This document shows positions 25,006 to 38,613 of a DNA stretch of 64,000 bases, one piece after another. How positions within the stretch are numbered: the first letter of the stretch is position 1; each line of letters begins with the position of its first letter. Origin of the DNA: Bifidobacterium apousia (GTDB lineage: Bacteria; Actinomycetota; Actinomycetes; Actinomycetales; Bifidobacteriaceae). The stretch lies in assembly GCF_007559275.1 (NCBI RefSeq), contig NZ_VMHK01000002.1, forward strand, positions 496,001-560,000. The letters run 5' to 3'. A program made the translations under genes and the position numbers. Under the pieces are notes generated by a model, which did no database searches, was not told the DNA's origin, and saw only the letters and a program-made list of their open reading frames with translations.

Positions 25006-25841
25006 AAAATAGTCACTCCAAGGTCACTGTCGGCAAGGTCGTCCAGTACCTTGTGCTCATACTGGTCTTTATCCTGCTGGTGGGGCCCTTCGTCTGGGAG
25101 CTGTCGCTGTCCTTCAAGGGCAAGGGTGACAACGTCTATGCGGTTCCGCCCTATATCATTCCGAAGACGCCCACCTGGGATAATTACCTATCCGTCTTCA
25201 GACAGGTTCCGGTCTTCCGGTACATGCTGAACACGGTGATTGTCGCTATCCTTTCCATAGGCGGCAACGTCATCTTCTCGACCATGGCCGGATATGCGCT
25301 GGGCCGGCTCAAGTGGCGCGGGCGCAACCTGCTCTTCACGATTTTCATGGGTACCATGGTCATCCCCGTCGAGGGTGTGGTCATCTCCCAGTTCCTGATC
25401 GTCAGAAGTGTCGGCCTGCAGAACACCCTTTTGGCTGTCGCCCTGCCAGGCATGGTGGGTGCCGTCAACATTCTGCTCATGACCAATGCCTTCAAGGGCA
25501 TCCCAGACGAGCTTGAAGAGGCTGCCGAGGTGGACGGCGCCAATCTTTGGCAGCGGTTCTACCGGATCTGCGTGCCCCAGGTCAAAGGCACCATGACCGT
25601 CGTTGGCATCTTCGCCTTTGTGGGCGCCTGGAATGATTTCCTCTGGCCCCTGATCGTCATCTCCGACGAGTCAAACTACACGCTCACACTGGGCATGAAC
25701 CGACTCAAGGGCATGTTCATTTCGGATCCCAGATTGATAGCAGCGGGGGCCCTGGTTTCCCTGATACCGATCCTGGTCTTCTTCGCCTGCTTCCAACGCT
25801 ACTTCTTCCGTGGTCTGGAACAGGGTGGCATCAAGGAATAG
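25002..25841 (+). CDS. Sugar ABC transporter permease, MalG type
   Basis: A 279-residue permease with six spans, partner of the preceding one in the importer core. The EAA loop is ELEEAAEVDGANLWQRF near residue 175, and the C-terminal YFFRGLEQGGIKE is typical of MalG-type subunits. It overlaps the upstream permease gene by 4 bp, and the GH5 gene starts 7 bp after its stop, so all are one transcript. Confidence 0.94.
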   Translation: MKNSHSKVTVGKVVQYLVLILVFILLVGPFVWELSLSFKGKGDNVYAVPPYIIPKTPTWDNYLSVFRQVPVFRYMLNTVIVAILSIGGNVIFSTMAGYALGRLKWRGRNLLFTIFMGTMVIPVEGVVISQFLIVRSVGLQNTLLAVALPGMVGAVNILLMTNAFKGIPDELEEAAEVDGANLWQRFYRICVPQVKGTMTVVGIFAFVGAWNDFLWPLIVISDESNYTLTLGMNRLKGMFISDPRLIAAGALVSLIPILVFFACFQRYFFRGLEQGGIKE

Positions 25842-25848
25842 CAACATC

Positions 25849-27141
25849 ATGAAATTTGGAGTTAATTACACCCCCTCTCACAACTGGTTCTATTTCTGGC
25901 TGCATCCGGATTGGGATGCTGTCGCCAAAGATCTTGACGACATTGCTTCCATTGGGCTGGATCATATCCGCATCTTCCCGCTGTGGACGCTGCTCCAGCC
26001 CAACAGAACATGGATCAACGGCGCCGCCCTGGACGACCTGAGGCATATGGCCGCCCTGGCGGATGAGCGAGGGTTGGATGTCTATTCGGATGTGATTCAA
26101 GGACACATGTCCAGTTTTGATTTCGTGCCGTCCTGGCTGGTCTCGTGGCATGAAACCAATATGTTCACGGATCCGGACGCAATTCAGGCGCAGGCCCGTC
26201 TGGTCGCTTCGGTTTATGAAGCCTTGGCGGACCTGCCGCATTTCCGCGGTCTGACCATAGGGAACGAATGCAACCAGTTCACCGACCGTGTCCATCCGCG
26301 TCGAATGCCCTCTACCTCCAAGCAGGCAGAAGACTGGCTGCTGCAGCTGCTGACCCCTTTGAGGGAGAGGGCGGCCCAGGAAGGCCGCGTGCTCCTGCAT
26401 TCCGAAAACGATGCGGCTTGGTATCAAGACGGCCACGCTTTTCTTCCCCGGTATGCGTCCAACATCGGCGACATGACCTGCATTCATTCCTGGGTTTTCA
26501 ACGGCGCCGCTCAGGAGCGCGGCCCCTTGGGCGAGGAGAGCACGCGGCATGCCGAATACCTGGTGGAGCTGTCGAAGGCCTTCGCCAGTCAGCCTCATCG
26601 GCAGGTCTGGCTGCAGGAGATCGGTGCCCCGCTCAATGTAATGGGCGCAGGGCAGGCTGCCGACTTTTGCAGATCTTCAGTGGAACATGCTCTCGATTGC
26701 AGCGACATGTTCGGCATCACCTGGTGGTGTTCACATGATGTCGACCAGCAATTCGGCGATTTTCCTCCCTTTGAGCATCAGTTGGGTCTGTTTGACCAAG
26801 AGAAGCACCTCAAGCCCATAGGCAAGGCCTTCGCCCAGGCGGTGAAGGATTGCTCCGGCAAGGAGGATTCTCGGCCCAGGTCCACGGCTCTTGTCGTGGA
26901 TGTGGACCAGCACGATGATCCCTTGCTCAGATCTGCCTGCGCGCCCGGCGGGTCTATCTTCAACAAGTGGATGGAACTCAGTCGTCAAGGTGCAAGGCCA
27001 GCCTTAGTCACATCCCTGCACGCGGCGGATAGCGGCTGGTTGCAGGACAGGGGCATCAGCGAGTGCATCGCCGTCAAACCTGTTGGCGGAAGCTCCTATA
27101 ACGCCGTATCCGACCCCTCCCTCCTGCGAAAAAAGGCCTGA
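25849..27141 (+). CDS. GH5-type glycosidase, likely beta-mannosidase (GH5_18-like)
   Basis: A 430-residue cytoplasmic TIM-barrel glycosidase without signal peptide. The start MKFGVNYTPSHNWFYFWLH leads into the barrel; the acid/base residue is E140 in TIGNECNQF and the nucleophile is E257 in VWLQEIGAP, the clan A arrangement of GH5. I recall that bifidobacterial GH5_18 enzymes split the Man-beta-1,4-GlcNAc core of N-glycans; the layout with GH38 and an importer supports that subfamily here, but assignment is from memory and context. The ATG at 25849 follows the permease stop by 7 bp. The last 90 residues lie outside the barrel. Confidence 0.8.
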   Translation: MKFGVNYTPSHNWFYFWLHPDWDAVAKDLDDIASIGLDHIRIFPLWTLLQPNRTWINGAALDDLRHMAALADERGLDVYSDVIQGHMSSFDFVPSWLVSWHETNMFTDPDAIQAQARLVASVYEALADLPHFRGLTIGNECNQFTDRVHPRRMPSTSKQAEDWLLQLLTPLRERAAQEGRVLLHSENDAAWYQDGHAFLPRYASNIGDMTCIHSWVFNGAAQERGPLGEESTRHAEYLVELSKAFASQPHRQVWLQEIGAPLNVMGAGQAADFCRSSVEHALDCSDMFGITWWCSHDVDQQFGDFPPFEHQLGLFDQEKHLKPIGKAFAQAVKDCSGKEDSRPRSTALVVDVDQHDDPLLRSACAPGGSIFNKWMELSRQGARPALVTSLHAADSGWLQDRGISECIAVKPVGGSSYNAVSDPSLLRKKA

Positions 27142-27169
27142 CTGCGGCATAACTAGCCGCCATATTAGG

Positions 27170-27194
27170 CTTTAGCTCCCATCAGGGGCTAGAG
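27170..27194 (+). terminator. Hairpin after the GH5 gene
   Basis: CTTTAGCTCC and GGGGCTAGAG form a continuous 10-bp stem (with G-U pairs) around the loop CATCA, 28 bp past the stop. There is no T-tract, so it may only attenuate read-through into the LacI gene. The rest of the 248-bp gap carries no gene. Confidence 0.5.
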
Positions 27195-27389
27195 CGTGAG
27201 CGATAACAAGGTCTTTGACTTCAAACCCGGTTGACGGCAGCCGTATGTGTTGTCGACCACGGTTTGTGTGGATGAGGGTCTAAGTTAGGGTTAAAGGTCG
27301 ATATTCTTATATGCCTAAAGCGTGTGGCAGGCAGTCTTGTTTGACGAGCAGGCCGAGCCGGATCATGGGCGTCGACGAGGATGGTTGAT

Positions 27390-31893
<4,504 letters not shown>

Positions 31894-31899
31894 CCCTGG

Positions 31900-31925
31900 C
31901 TGGCGGGGCCCCTCATCCCCGCCAG
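31900..31925. terminator. Hairpin between lacZ and xylB
   Basis: CTGGCGGGG and CCCCGCCAG form a perfect 9-bp stem around an 8-nt loop, spanning the last codons of xylB and the 19-bp gap. No T-tract on either side; it may stop both convergent transcripts or simply insulate them. Confidence 0.6.
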
Positions 31926-33418
31926 CGCAGGTACTGCTGGTAGACCTGCTCGCAGGGGGCTCCCGTCAGGGTGGTCTCGATGTCCACCGGCCAGGCGGGG
32001 GGCTCCTCTTCCCCAGTCAGAGTCCAGGCCGCTTGGCGGGCAGCACCGATGGCCACATACTCGTCCGGCCGGGGCAGCTGCACATCCATGCCCAGAATCC
32101 CAGGTGCGTAGGCTCTGACCGCTGGGGACTTGGCGCCGCCGCCGACCAGAAGGATCCTGGAGACCGTGGTGCCCAGCCGTTTCAGCAGCTCCAGGCAGTC
32201 ACGCTGGGAGCAGAGCAGGCCCTCCACGAATGCTCGGGCCAGGTTGGTGCGCATGGTGTTGGCCAGGGTCAGTCCCTCCAGCCTGGCGTGGGCGTCAGGG
32301 CGGTTCGGGGTGCGCTCGCCGTCGAAGTAGGGGATCAGGGTGATGCCCTCGGCTCCTGGTGAGGACTGCTCTGCCAGATTGGCCAGACCGTCGTAATCCG
32401 TCCCCAGGGCGGCCAGGCCCGCGTCCAGGATGCGTGATGCGTTGATGGTGCAGGCCAGAGGGAGCCAGTGGCCGGTGGCATCGGCGAATCCGGTGACCGA
32501 GGCGCTCATGTCATAGGCGGGGACCGGGCTGACCGCTGCAGCGACCCCCGAGGTTCCCAGGGAGATGGAGACGTCGCCCACCTGCATGGCCAGGCCCAGG
32601 GCCGTCATGGCGTTGTCGCCACCGCCCGGTGCGATGATGCAGCCGCCGGGCACGTCCCTGCCGGCGATGCGGGGGTCGGCCTTGGCTCCGACCTGGTGAG
32701 GGCCAAGAACCTTAGGCAGGATGACCTGTTCGGCCATCCCGTCGGGCAGGGCCATGGCCAGCAGGTCACGCCGGTAGCTGTCGGCGGCAGGGTCGTAGTA
32801 GCCGGTGCCTGAGGCATCAGAGCGATCGGTGAAGAGATCCTCCAGCCCGGGTTCGGTCCCCGGGTCGGCTGCGGGCCCATGACCGGCGATGACCCAGCTC
32901 AGCCAGTCATGGGGGAGGCATATGGCCGCGATGGCCTTGGCATGATCCGGCTCCATCCGGCTGACCCAGGCCACCTTGGTGATGGTCAGCGAGGCTACCG
33001 GGGAGGATCCCACAGCCCGTACCCAAGCTTGCTTGCCCTGCATGGCCAGGTCCGGGTCCGGGTCTTTGTTTGGCCCGCCGGTTTCGGACTTGGCGAGCCG
33101 GATGATGAGATCGTCGGCATCAGGAGCCGAACGCGTATCGTTCCAGAGCAAGGCATCCCTGATTACTCGCCCTTGGCGATCCAGCAATACCATGCCGTGC
33201 TGCTGGCCACCCACGCTGAGGGCCGAGACATCGTCCAATCCGCCCGCCTGGGCTGAAGCCTCCTGAAATGTCTTCCACCAGGCCATGGGATCGACGCTGG
33301 TGCCTGCCGGATGAGGGGCCTTGCCGAAGCGGACCAGCCGACCGGTCCGGGCTTCGGTCACCCTCACCTTGCAGGACTGGGTCGAAGTGTCCACTCCGGC
33401 CACCAGGATCTCATTCAT
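31913..33418 (-). CDS. xylB: Xylulokinase, FGGY family
   Basis: XylB phosphorylates D-xylulose to xylulose 5-phosphate, the direct substrate of phosphoketolase in the bifid shunt. The 501-residue protein starts VAGVDTSTQSCKV (phosphate-binding loop), carries GGQQHGMVLLD in the first domain, SLGTSGVAAAV in the second and the FGGY signature region LVGGGAKSPAVRAYAP near the C-terminus. ATG 33418 has GGAGG five bases before; an in-frame ATG lies 15 codons upstream. It is divergent from a ROK gene, its likely regulator, with a palindromic site between. Confidence 0.95.
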   Translation of the reverse strand: MNEILVAGVDTSTQSCKVRVTEARTGRLVRFGKAPHPAGTSVDPMAWWKTFQEASAQAGGLDDVSALSVGGQQHGMVLLDRQGRVIRDALLWNDTRSAPDADDLIIRLAKSETGGPNKDPDPDLAMQGKQAWVRAVGSSPVASLTITKVAWVSRMEPDHAKAIAAICLPHDWLSWVIAGHGPAADPGTEPGLEDLFTDRSDASGTGYYDPAADSYRRDLLAMALPDGMAEQVILPKVLGPHQVGAKADPRIAGRDVPGGCIIAPGGGDNAMTALGLAMQVGDVSISLGTSGVAAAVSPVPAYDMSASVTGFADATGHWLPLACTINASRILDAGLAALGTDYDGLANLAEQSSPGAEGITLIPYFDGERTPNRPDAHARLEGLTLANTMRTNLARAFVEGLLCSQRDCLELLKRLGTTVSRILLVGGGAKSPAVRAYAPGILGMDVQLPRPDEYVAIGAARQAAWTLTGEEEPPAWPVDIETTLTGAPCEQVYQQYLRWRG

Positions 33419-33476
33419 GTCAGCCTCCTTGCTTTCTCCACTCCGGTCATTGGAATACTCCATAATAGTATCTCAA

Positions 33477-33496
33477 TTATTAAATCGATAAACTAA
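33477..33496. promoter_or_regulatory. Candidate XylR operator
   Basis: TTATTAA-ATCGAT-AAACTAA lies between divergent xylB and the ROK regulator. The right arm AAACTAA equals the half-site I recall for ROK-type XylR operators (TTAGTTT...AAACTAA), while the left arm matches four of seven. The remaining gap up to 33613 shows no gene. Confidence 0.45.
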
Positions 33497-33613
33497 ATGA
33501 CCTTGGTCTGAGTGACCCTTATTTGTTTACCTGCCGTTAGGCTGGAACGTAAGATGTTGAAGAAGGCCCAGGATTCTGCGGGCCTGTGTTCCTTCATGAA
33601 AGGTTATTGAACC

Positions 33614-34849
33614 GTGACTGCCCTGCGCTCTATCAATCAGGATGATCTGAGGAACCACAACCTCTCGGTCATCATCGACACCATTCTGAGGTCGCCTACC
33701 TCGCTGAGCAGAGCGGATCTGGCCAAGGCCACCGGGCTGACCAAGGCTACTATGTCGCTCCTGGCAGGGCTTCTGATCCGGAATCGGGTGGTGCGCGAGG
33801 AGGAGCCTGAGACTTCGCAGAGCAGCCATGGCCGACCCAGCACCCCGTTGTCCATCGCGCACGGACGGTGGGCCGGTCTGGGCCTGCAGATCAACACCGA
33901 TGGCTACGGGTGTCTGGCCATGGATCTGGATGGGACCCTGATCGATTCGGCCTGGATCAAGGACGATATGCATGAGGCGGAACCCGATCTGGTCTTTGCC
34001 AACCTGGAAAAGCTGGCCAAGCCCATCGAACGCAAGCTGTCCCGTCGGCACTACCGCACAGTGGGTTCGGGCCTGGCCCTGCCCGGCCTGGTCGGTGGCG
34101 ACACCACCCTGCTCATGGCCCGCAACCTGGGATGGGAACGTCTGGATCTGCAGGAATTTCCCCTGGTCCGTCGACTAGCTCCCAGAGTGGGCAATGAGGC
34201 GCGTCTGGCAGCCCTTGCACAGATTCCCGGCTACGCTGCCCAGCGTCCTGCGGGCGGAGATGAGGGGCCACTTTCGCCCACCGACTCCTTTATTTACATT
34301 TCCACTGACATCGGTATCGGCGGGGCTGTGGTGCGTCGCGGGGCCGTCGAGACCGGAGACCATGGGTTCGCTGGTGAATTGGGGCATGCCTCGGTGGATC
34401 TGAACGGCCCAACCTGCCGTTGCGGCCGCCGTGGGTGCCTGGAGACCTACGCCGGGCGTAGGGCTCTGGTTGAGGCGGCTGACATCGCCACCGGAGCCGA
34501 GGCGGTCACACCCCAGGCCATGGAGGAGCTCTACCAGCGCTGGCAGCAGGGCGATGCTAAAGCGGTAGACGCCATCGACCGCGGGCTCGATGCCATGATC
34601 TCGGTCATCGCCTCAGCCATCAATATTGTCGACGTGGATACGGTCATTCTGGGGGGATTCTGGTCGCACTTCGGGGGGAACCTGGCCCAGCGTCTGCAGG
34701 ATCGGCTCAATCAGCTGACCCTGGGCCGGGATGCCGTGGACATTCGCGTGCTCATCCCCACCCAGGCCGACTATCCGGCCCTCAAGGGGGCGGCCCTGGT
34801 AGGCCTGCGCCGATTCATCGATGATCCGCTGGATTTCTTCGAGGACTGA
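33614..34849 (+). CDS. xylR: ROK-family regulator, probably XylR
   Basis: A 411-residue ROK repressor: N-terminal winged helix (SRADLAKATGLTKATMSLLA) followed by the ROK sugar-kinase-like fold with zinc motif CRCGRRGCLETYAG near residue 275 and the sugar-site EIGH equivalent ELGHAS just before. The start is GTG with GAAAGG upstream. It stands divergent to xylB, the normal position of XylR, so xylose is the probable effector. Whether it also acts on distant xylA is unknown, as no clear copy of the candidate operator was seen there. Confidence 0.88.
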   Translation: MTALRSINQDDLRNHNLSVIIDTILRSPTSLSRADLAKATGLTKATMSLLAGLLIRNRVVREEEPETSQSSHGRPSTPLSIAHGRWAGLGLQINTDGYGCLAMDLDGTLIDSAWIKDDMHEAEPDLVFANLEKLAKPIERKLSRRHYRTVGSGLALPGLVGGDTTLLMARNLGWERLDLQEFPLVRRLAPRVGNEARLAALAQIPGYAAQRPAGGDEGPLSPTDSFIYISTDIGIGGAVVRRGAVETGDHGFAGELGHASVDLNGPTCRCGRRGCLETYAGRRALVEAADIATGAEAVTPQAMEELYQRWQQGDAKAVDAIDRGLDAMISVIASAINIVDVDTVILGGFWSHFGGNLAQRLQDRLNQLTLGRDAVDIRVLIPTQADYPALKGAALVGLRRFIDDPLDFFED

Positions 34850-34895
34850 GCCTTTAAAGACTGAGCCGTCCAAGGGCCCAATGGTCAATTTGAGA

Positions 34896-35432
34896 CTAGT
34901 CGGGATTTGCGGGCAGCTCCCTGCCGCCAACCTTGAAGAAGGCGTGGGCATCTCCGCCATGCAGGCGTTCCAGATAGGTTCGGGCTCGGGCCATGCGTTT
35001 CACAGTGGTCTGGGCCAGCGGAGAGGGGAGTTGATCGGGGTCGAACCAGCCGACTGACAGGCTCTCCTCGTCACCCACAAAGGGGTCGGTGTTGCCGCTG
35101 GGGTCAGGCCGACAGATGAACAGATGATCCATATACATGGTCCGGTCCCCGTTGGCATAGGTGATCACCTCTTGGGAGGATGTGACTGCCGCCAGGTCGG
35201 TGACGATCACATCCACCCCGGTCTCCTCCTTGACCTCGCGGACCACGGTGTCAGCCGGATCCTCGCCCGGTTCGTTGATCCCGTAGACCAGGGCCCACTG
35301 GCCAGTGTCGGAGCGCCGGCCCAGCAGGACCCGGCCCTGGTCGTCGGTGACGAAGGCCGTTACGCCGTTCAGCCAGAGCAGGTCATGGCCTATGGACCGG
35401 CGCAGTTTGAGCACGAAGTCAGGTGTGGGCAT
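34896..35432 (-). CDS. NUDIX hydrolase
   Basis: A 178-residue NUDIX protein that hydrolyses a nucleoside diphosphate linked to some other group. The NUDIX box is perfect: G-x5-E-x7-REVKEETGV at about residues 61-83. The segment VTAFVTDDQGRVLLGRRSDTG before it resembles ADP-ribose or dNTP pyrophosphatases, but substrate cannot be told. The start at 35432 comes directly after the pepP stop (TGACTATG), so the two are cotranscribed and probably coupled. Confidence 0.92.
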   Translation of the reverse strand: MPTPDFVLKLRRSIGHDLLWLNGVTAFVTDDQGRVLLGRRSDTGQWALVYGINEPGEDPADTVVREVKEETGVDVIVTDLAAVTSSQEVITYANGDRTMYMDHLFICRPDPSGNTDPFVGDEESLSVGWFDPDQLPSPLAQTTVKRMARARTYLERLHGGDAHAFFKVGGRELPANPD

Positions 35433-35434
35433 AG

Positions 35435-37036
35435 TCAGTCCCGGTCCGGGTCGGCCAGCGCAGCCCGCTGCGCCATCCAGGCCTCCACCTCTTCCACCGT
35501 CTTGGGGATGCCTGCAGACAGCCACTGGGGTCCATGCTCGGTCATGAGCACGTCGTCCTCTACGCGCACGCCGATGCCGCGGAACTCCGGAGGCACCAGC
35601 AGGTCGTTCTCCTTGAAGTAGAGTCCGGGCTCGATGGTGAAGATCATTCCAGGGGTGATGGGCGCGCCCTGGTAGGACTCGTACCTGGCCTCCGCACAGT
35701 CATGCACGTCCAGACCCAGATGGTGGGCGCAGCCGCAGGCGTGCCAGCGGCGATGCTGCTGACCCTGGGGAGAGAGGGACTCTTCCACGCTGACCTTGAG
35801 GATGCCCCACTCGTGCAGTGTTTCGGCCAGCACCCGCATGACGGCATGGTGGATGTCCGAGTAGGTGGCTCCGGGCTTGGCCGCTTCGAAGCCGGCCTGC
35901 TGGGCCTTGAGCACGGTCTGGTAGATCCGCTTCTGCAGGGGGCTGAAGGTGCCGCCTACGGGGAAGGTGCGGGTGATGTCGGCCGTGTAGAGGCTGTTGA
36001 CCTCCACGCCGGCGTCAATCAGGAGCAGGTCGCCCTTCTGGACTGTCCCGTCGTTGCGCATCCAGTGCAGGATAGGGGCATGCTTGCCCGAAGCGATGAT
36101 GGACCCATAGCCCACGTCGTTGCCCTTCTCGCGGGCGTTGGCGTTGAAGACGCCCTCCAGCATCCGCTCGGAACGGGGCTTGCCTACCACCTGGGGCAGG
36201 TGGGTCAGAACCCGGTCGAACCCGTCCTTGGTGGCAGCGATGGCCTTGCGCATCTCGCTGACCTCGTAGTCGTCCTTGATCATGCGGGCCTCGGAGGTGA
36301 ACTCCTCGAGCTTGTCGTCGGCCTCCTCATTACGGTCAGGGCCGCCGATGCCATTGGCCTTGCGGGCGGCTTCCACCTGGTTCAGGACCTCCTGGTCGGC
36401 AGTGCGGATCACTCGCAGCTTGACCGCTCCCTGATCAGGTCCCAGATCCTTGGCGATGGCATCGGGGAAGGTGGCGATGTCCTTGGTGGGGATGCCAGTC
36501 ATGATGGCCAGTTCCCGCAGTCCGGCCCGGGGACCCACCCAGTACTCCCCGTACTGTGAGGAACGGTAGTAGTCACGGGTGGACTGATCGGCCCGGGGAT
36601 GGACGAAGAGTTCGGGGGTATGGGTCAGGCCCTTGGCGGCCTCAGGACTCTCGGGGTCCACCGGGTCCAGGACCAGGATGGCCCCGGGTTCGTAGTCCTC
36701 GCCCAGGCCCGTGTAGTAGGCAAAGGTGGTGTCTGGGCGGAAGGCGTAGTCGTTGTCATTGTTTCGGGTCTTGTAGGATCCGGCAGGGATGACCAGTCGT
36801 TCGCCAGGGAAACGCTGACCCAGTTCACGCAGGCGGCGCTCAGTATATTTGCTGGACTCCAGCGGCTCGATCTGAGGCTCCTGGGCCTGCCATCCGGTGG
36901 TCATGAACTTCTGGAAGGCGGGGGAGTTGGGACGCAGGGTGCGATTGTTCACCCGGTCTTCCATGTTCTGCTCATCCAGGTCCACATTCTTGGGATCGGT
37001 GTCTCCTTGTAGATGCTCCTGTGCGGATGCGGTCAC
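35435..37036 (-). CDS. pepP: Xaa-Pro aminopeptidase, M24B
   Basis: PepP removes the N-terminal residue from peptides with proline in position two, using two Mn ions. The 533-residue protein has an N-terminal aminopeptidase P domain (about 60-200) and the pita-bread catalytic domain with metal ligands in LLIDAGVEVNSLYTADITR (two Asp), CAHHLGLDVHD (His), IEPGLYF (Glu) and VRVEDDVLMTE (Glu). A GTG at 37036 with AAGGAGG six bases before is the likely start; the open frame to 37162 has no ribosome site. It is followed without gap by the NUDIX gene and is divergent from folC. Confidence 0.93.
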   Translation of the reverse strand: MTASAQEHLQGDTDPKNVDLDEQNMEDRVNNRTLRPNSPAFQKFMTTGWQAQEPQIEPLESSKYTERRLRELGQRFPGERLVIPAGSYKTRNNDNDYAFRPDTTFAYYTGLGEDYEPGAILVLDPVDPESPEAAKGLTHTPELFVHPRADQSTRDYYRSSQYGEYWVGPRAGLRELAIMTGIPTKDIATFPDAIAKDLGPDQGAVKLRVIRTADQEVLNQVEAARKANGIGGPDRNEEADDKLEEFTSEARMIKDDYEVSEMRKAIAATKDGFDRVLTHLPQVVGKPRSERMLEGVFNANAREKGNDVGYGSIIASGKHAPILHWMRNDGTVQKGDLLLIDAGVEVNSLYTADITRTFPVGGTFSPLQKRIYQTVLKAQQAGFEAAKPGATYSDIHHAVMRVLAETLHEWGILKVSVEESLSPQGQQHRRWHACGCAHHLGLDVHDCAEARYESYQGAPITPGMIFTIEPGLYFKENDLLVPPEFRGIGVRVEDDVLMTEHGPQWLSAGIPKTVEEVEAWMAQRAALADPDRD

Positions 37037-37191
37037 GTCCAGCCTCCTTGAAATTCCGGTTATGACTATGTTGGTTCCATGGTAGTGCGTTCGGCCGATG
37101 TGACAGTCGGCTGATCCGGCCCTCAATCGGGGTCGGTCGCGCATAGAATGGGCGGGAAGCATCCACAGCCAGCAGGAGGCGAAGGCAGACT

Positions 37192-38613
37192 ATGTCATTC
37201 GAACACCCCAACAGCAAGGGTCAGGACATTCGCGATGTCGAGCGGGCCATCATGTCGCGTCCCGCCGAGCATGACAGCCCCAACCTGGACCTGGACAGGA
37301 TGGGGATGATGCTGGACCTGCTGGGCCACCCCGAGCACAGCTTCCGGGTCATCCATGTCACCGGGACCAACGGCAAGGGGTCCACTGCGCGGATGGCCGA
37401 GGCTCTGGTGCGGGCCTACGGTCTGCGCACTGGGCTCTACACCTCGCCCCACCTGGAGCGGATCAATGAGCGGATCGCCATCGACGGCCAGGAGCTCTCG
37501 GACGAGGACTTTGTGGACCTCTACCAGCAGATCGAGGATTTCATCGCCATGGTGGACGACCGCTTCGCCCAGCAGGGCAGGGCCCCGATGAGCTTTTTCG
37601 AGGTCCTGACCGCCATGGCCGTCTGGGCCTTCGCCGACGCCCCCGTGGACGTGGCCATCGTCGAGGTGGGGATGGGCGGCCGCTGGGATGCCACCAACGT
37701 CCTCGATGGCGACGCTGCCATCATCGGTCCGGTGGACATGGACCATATGCAGTGGCTAGGGGATACGGTCGAGCAGATAGCAGGGGAGAAGGCCGGGATC
37801 ATCAAGCCCAAGTCCACGGTCATCGTCGGCGCCCAGCCTCATGAGGAGGCCGTCATGCCCATCATCGAGCAGGCCGTGCGCCAGCAGGGCGCCCCCACCC
37901 TTTTAAGGGATGGCAACGAGCTGGAGGTGGTCTCCCGCATGCCCGCAGTGGGCGGCCAGGTGGCTACGCTGCGCACGCCGCAGGGTCTCTACAAGGATGT
38001 GCCCATCGATAAGTTCGGGGAGCACCAGGCTCACAACGCCCTGGCGGCCCTGGCAGCGGCTGAGACGGTCATCCCCGTCAACGGGGCCCTGGACCAGGAT
38101 CTGGTGGCCGAGGCCTTGAGCCAGGTGCGCATCCCCGGACGGATCGAGCAGGTGCGCACCTCGCCCACCATCATCATCGATGGCGGGCACAACCTGAACG
38201 CGGCCCAGTCCCTGCGTGCGGCCATCGAGGAGAACTACGACTTCAAGCAGCTGGTGGGCGTGATCTCCATGATGGCCGACAAACAGGTGGAGGATTATCT
38301 GGGCCTGCTGGAGCCCGTGCTGGACAGCGTCGTGGTCACCGAGAACTCCTGGAAGGGCCGAGTCATGCCGGCCGAGGATCTGGAACGGGTTGCGGTGCGG
38401 GTCTTCGGACCTGACAGGGTGGTCAGGCGCGACCGGATGCCCGATGCTATCCAGACGGCCGTCGACATGGTCGACAGCGAGGACCAGACCGGGGTGGGCT
38501 ACGGCCGGGGAGTGCTGATCTGCGGCAGCTTCGTCACCGCCGGCGACGCCCGCACCCTGCTGGCCGAGCGTCCCAATCCCGATCTGGCCAAACCTAAGGC
38601 GGAGCGCGCCTGA
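37192..38613 (+). CDS. folC: Folylpolyglutamate synthase / dihydrofolate synthase
   Basis: FolC adds glutamate to dihydropteroate or to folates using ATP, making and retaining folate cofactors. The 473-residue protein has the Mur-ligase-like fold, with P-loop VTGTNGKGST near residue 60, metal-site EVGMGGRWDATN, and the C-terminal domain entry RIEQVRTSPTIIIDGGHNLN. It starts at ATG 37192 with AGGAGG upstream. The stop overlaps the smc start by one base (TGATG), so translation of smc is probably coupled. Confidence 0.95.
   Translation: MSFEHPNSKGQDIRDVERAIMSRPAEHDSPNLDLDRMGMMLDLLGHPEHSFRVIHVTGTNGKGSTARMAEALVRAYGLRTGLYTSPHLERINERIAIDGQELSDEDFVDLYQQIEDFIAMVDDRFAQQGRAPMSFFEVLTAMAVWAFADAPVDVAIVEVGMGGRWDATNVLDGDAAIIGPVDMDHMQWLGDTVEQIAGEKAGIIKPKSTVIVGAQPHEEAVMPIIEQAVRQQGAPTLLRDGNELEVVSRMPAVGGQVATLRTPQGLYKDVPIDKFGEHQAHNALAALAAAETVIPVNGALDQDLVAEALSQVRIPGRIEQVRTSPTIIIDGGHNLNAAQSLRAAIEENYDFKQLVGVISMMADKQVEDYLGLLEPVLDSVVVTENSWKGRVMPAEDLERVAVRVFGPDRVVRRDRMPDAIQTAVDMVDSEDQTGVGYGRGVLICGSFVTAGDARTLLAERPNPDLAKPKAERA

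Noticed and set aside
35534-36559. Open frame of 341 codons antisense to pepP
   Set aside because: Composition of a shadow frame (Gly/Val/Leu/His rich), no recognisable domain, and pepP is certain.
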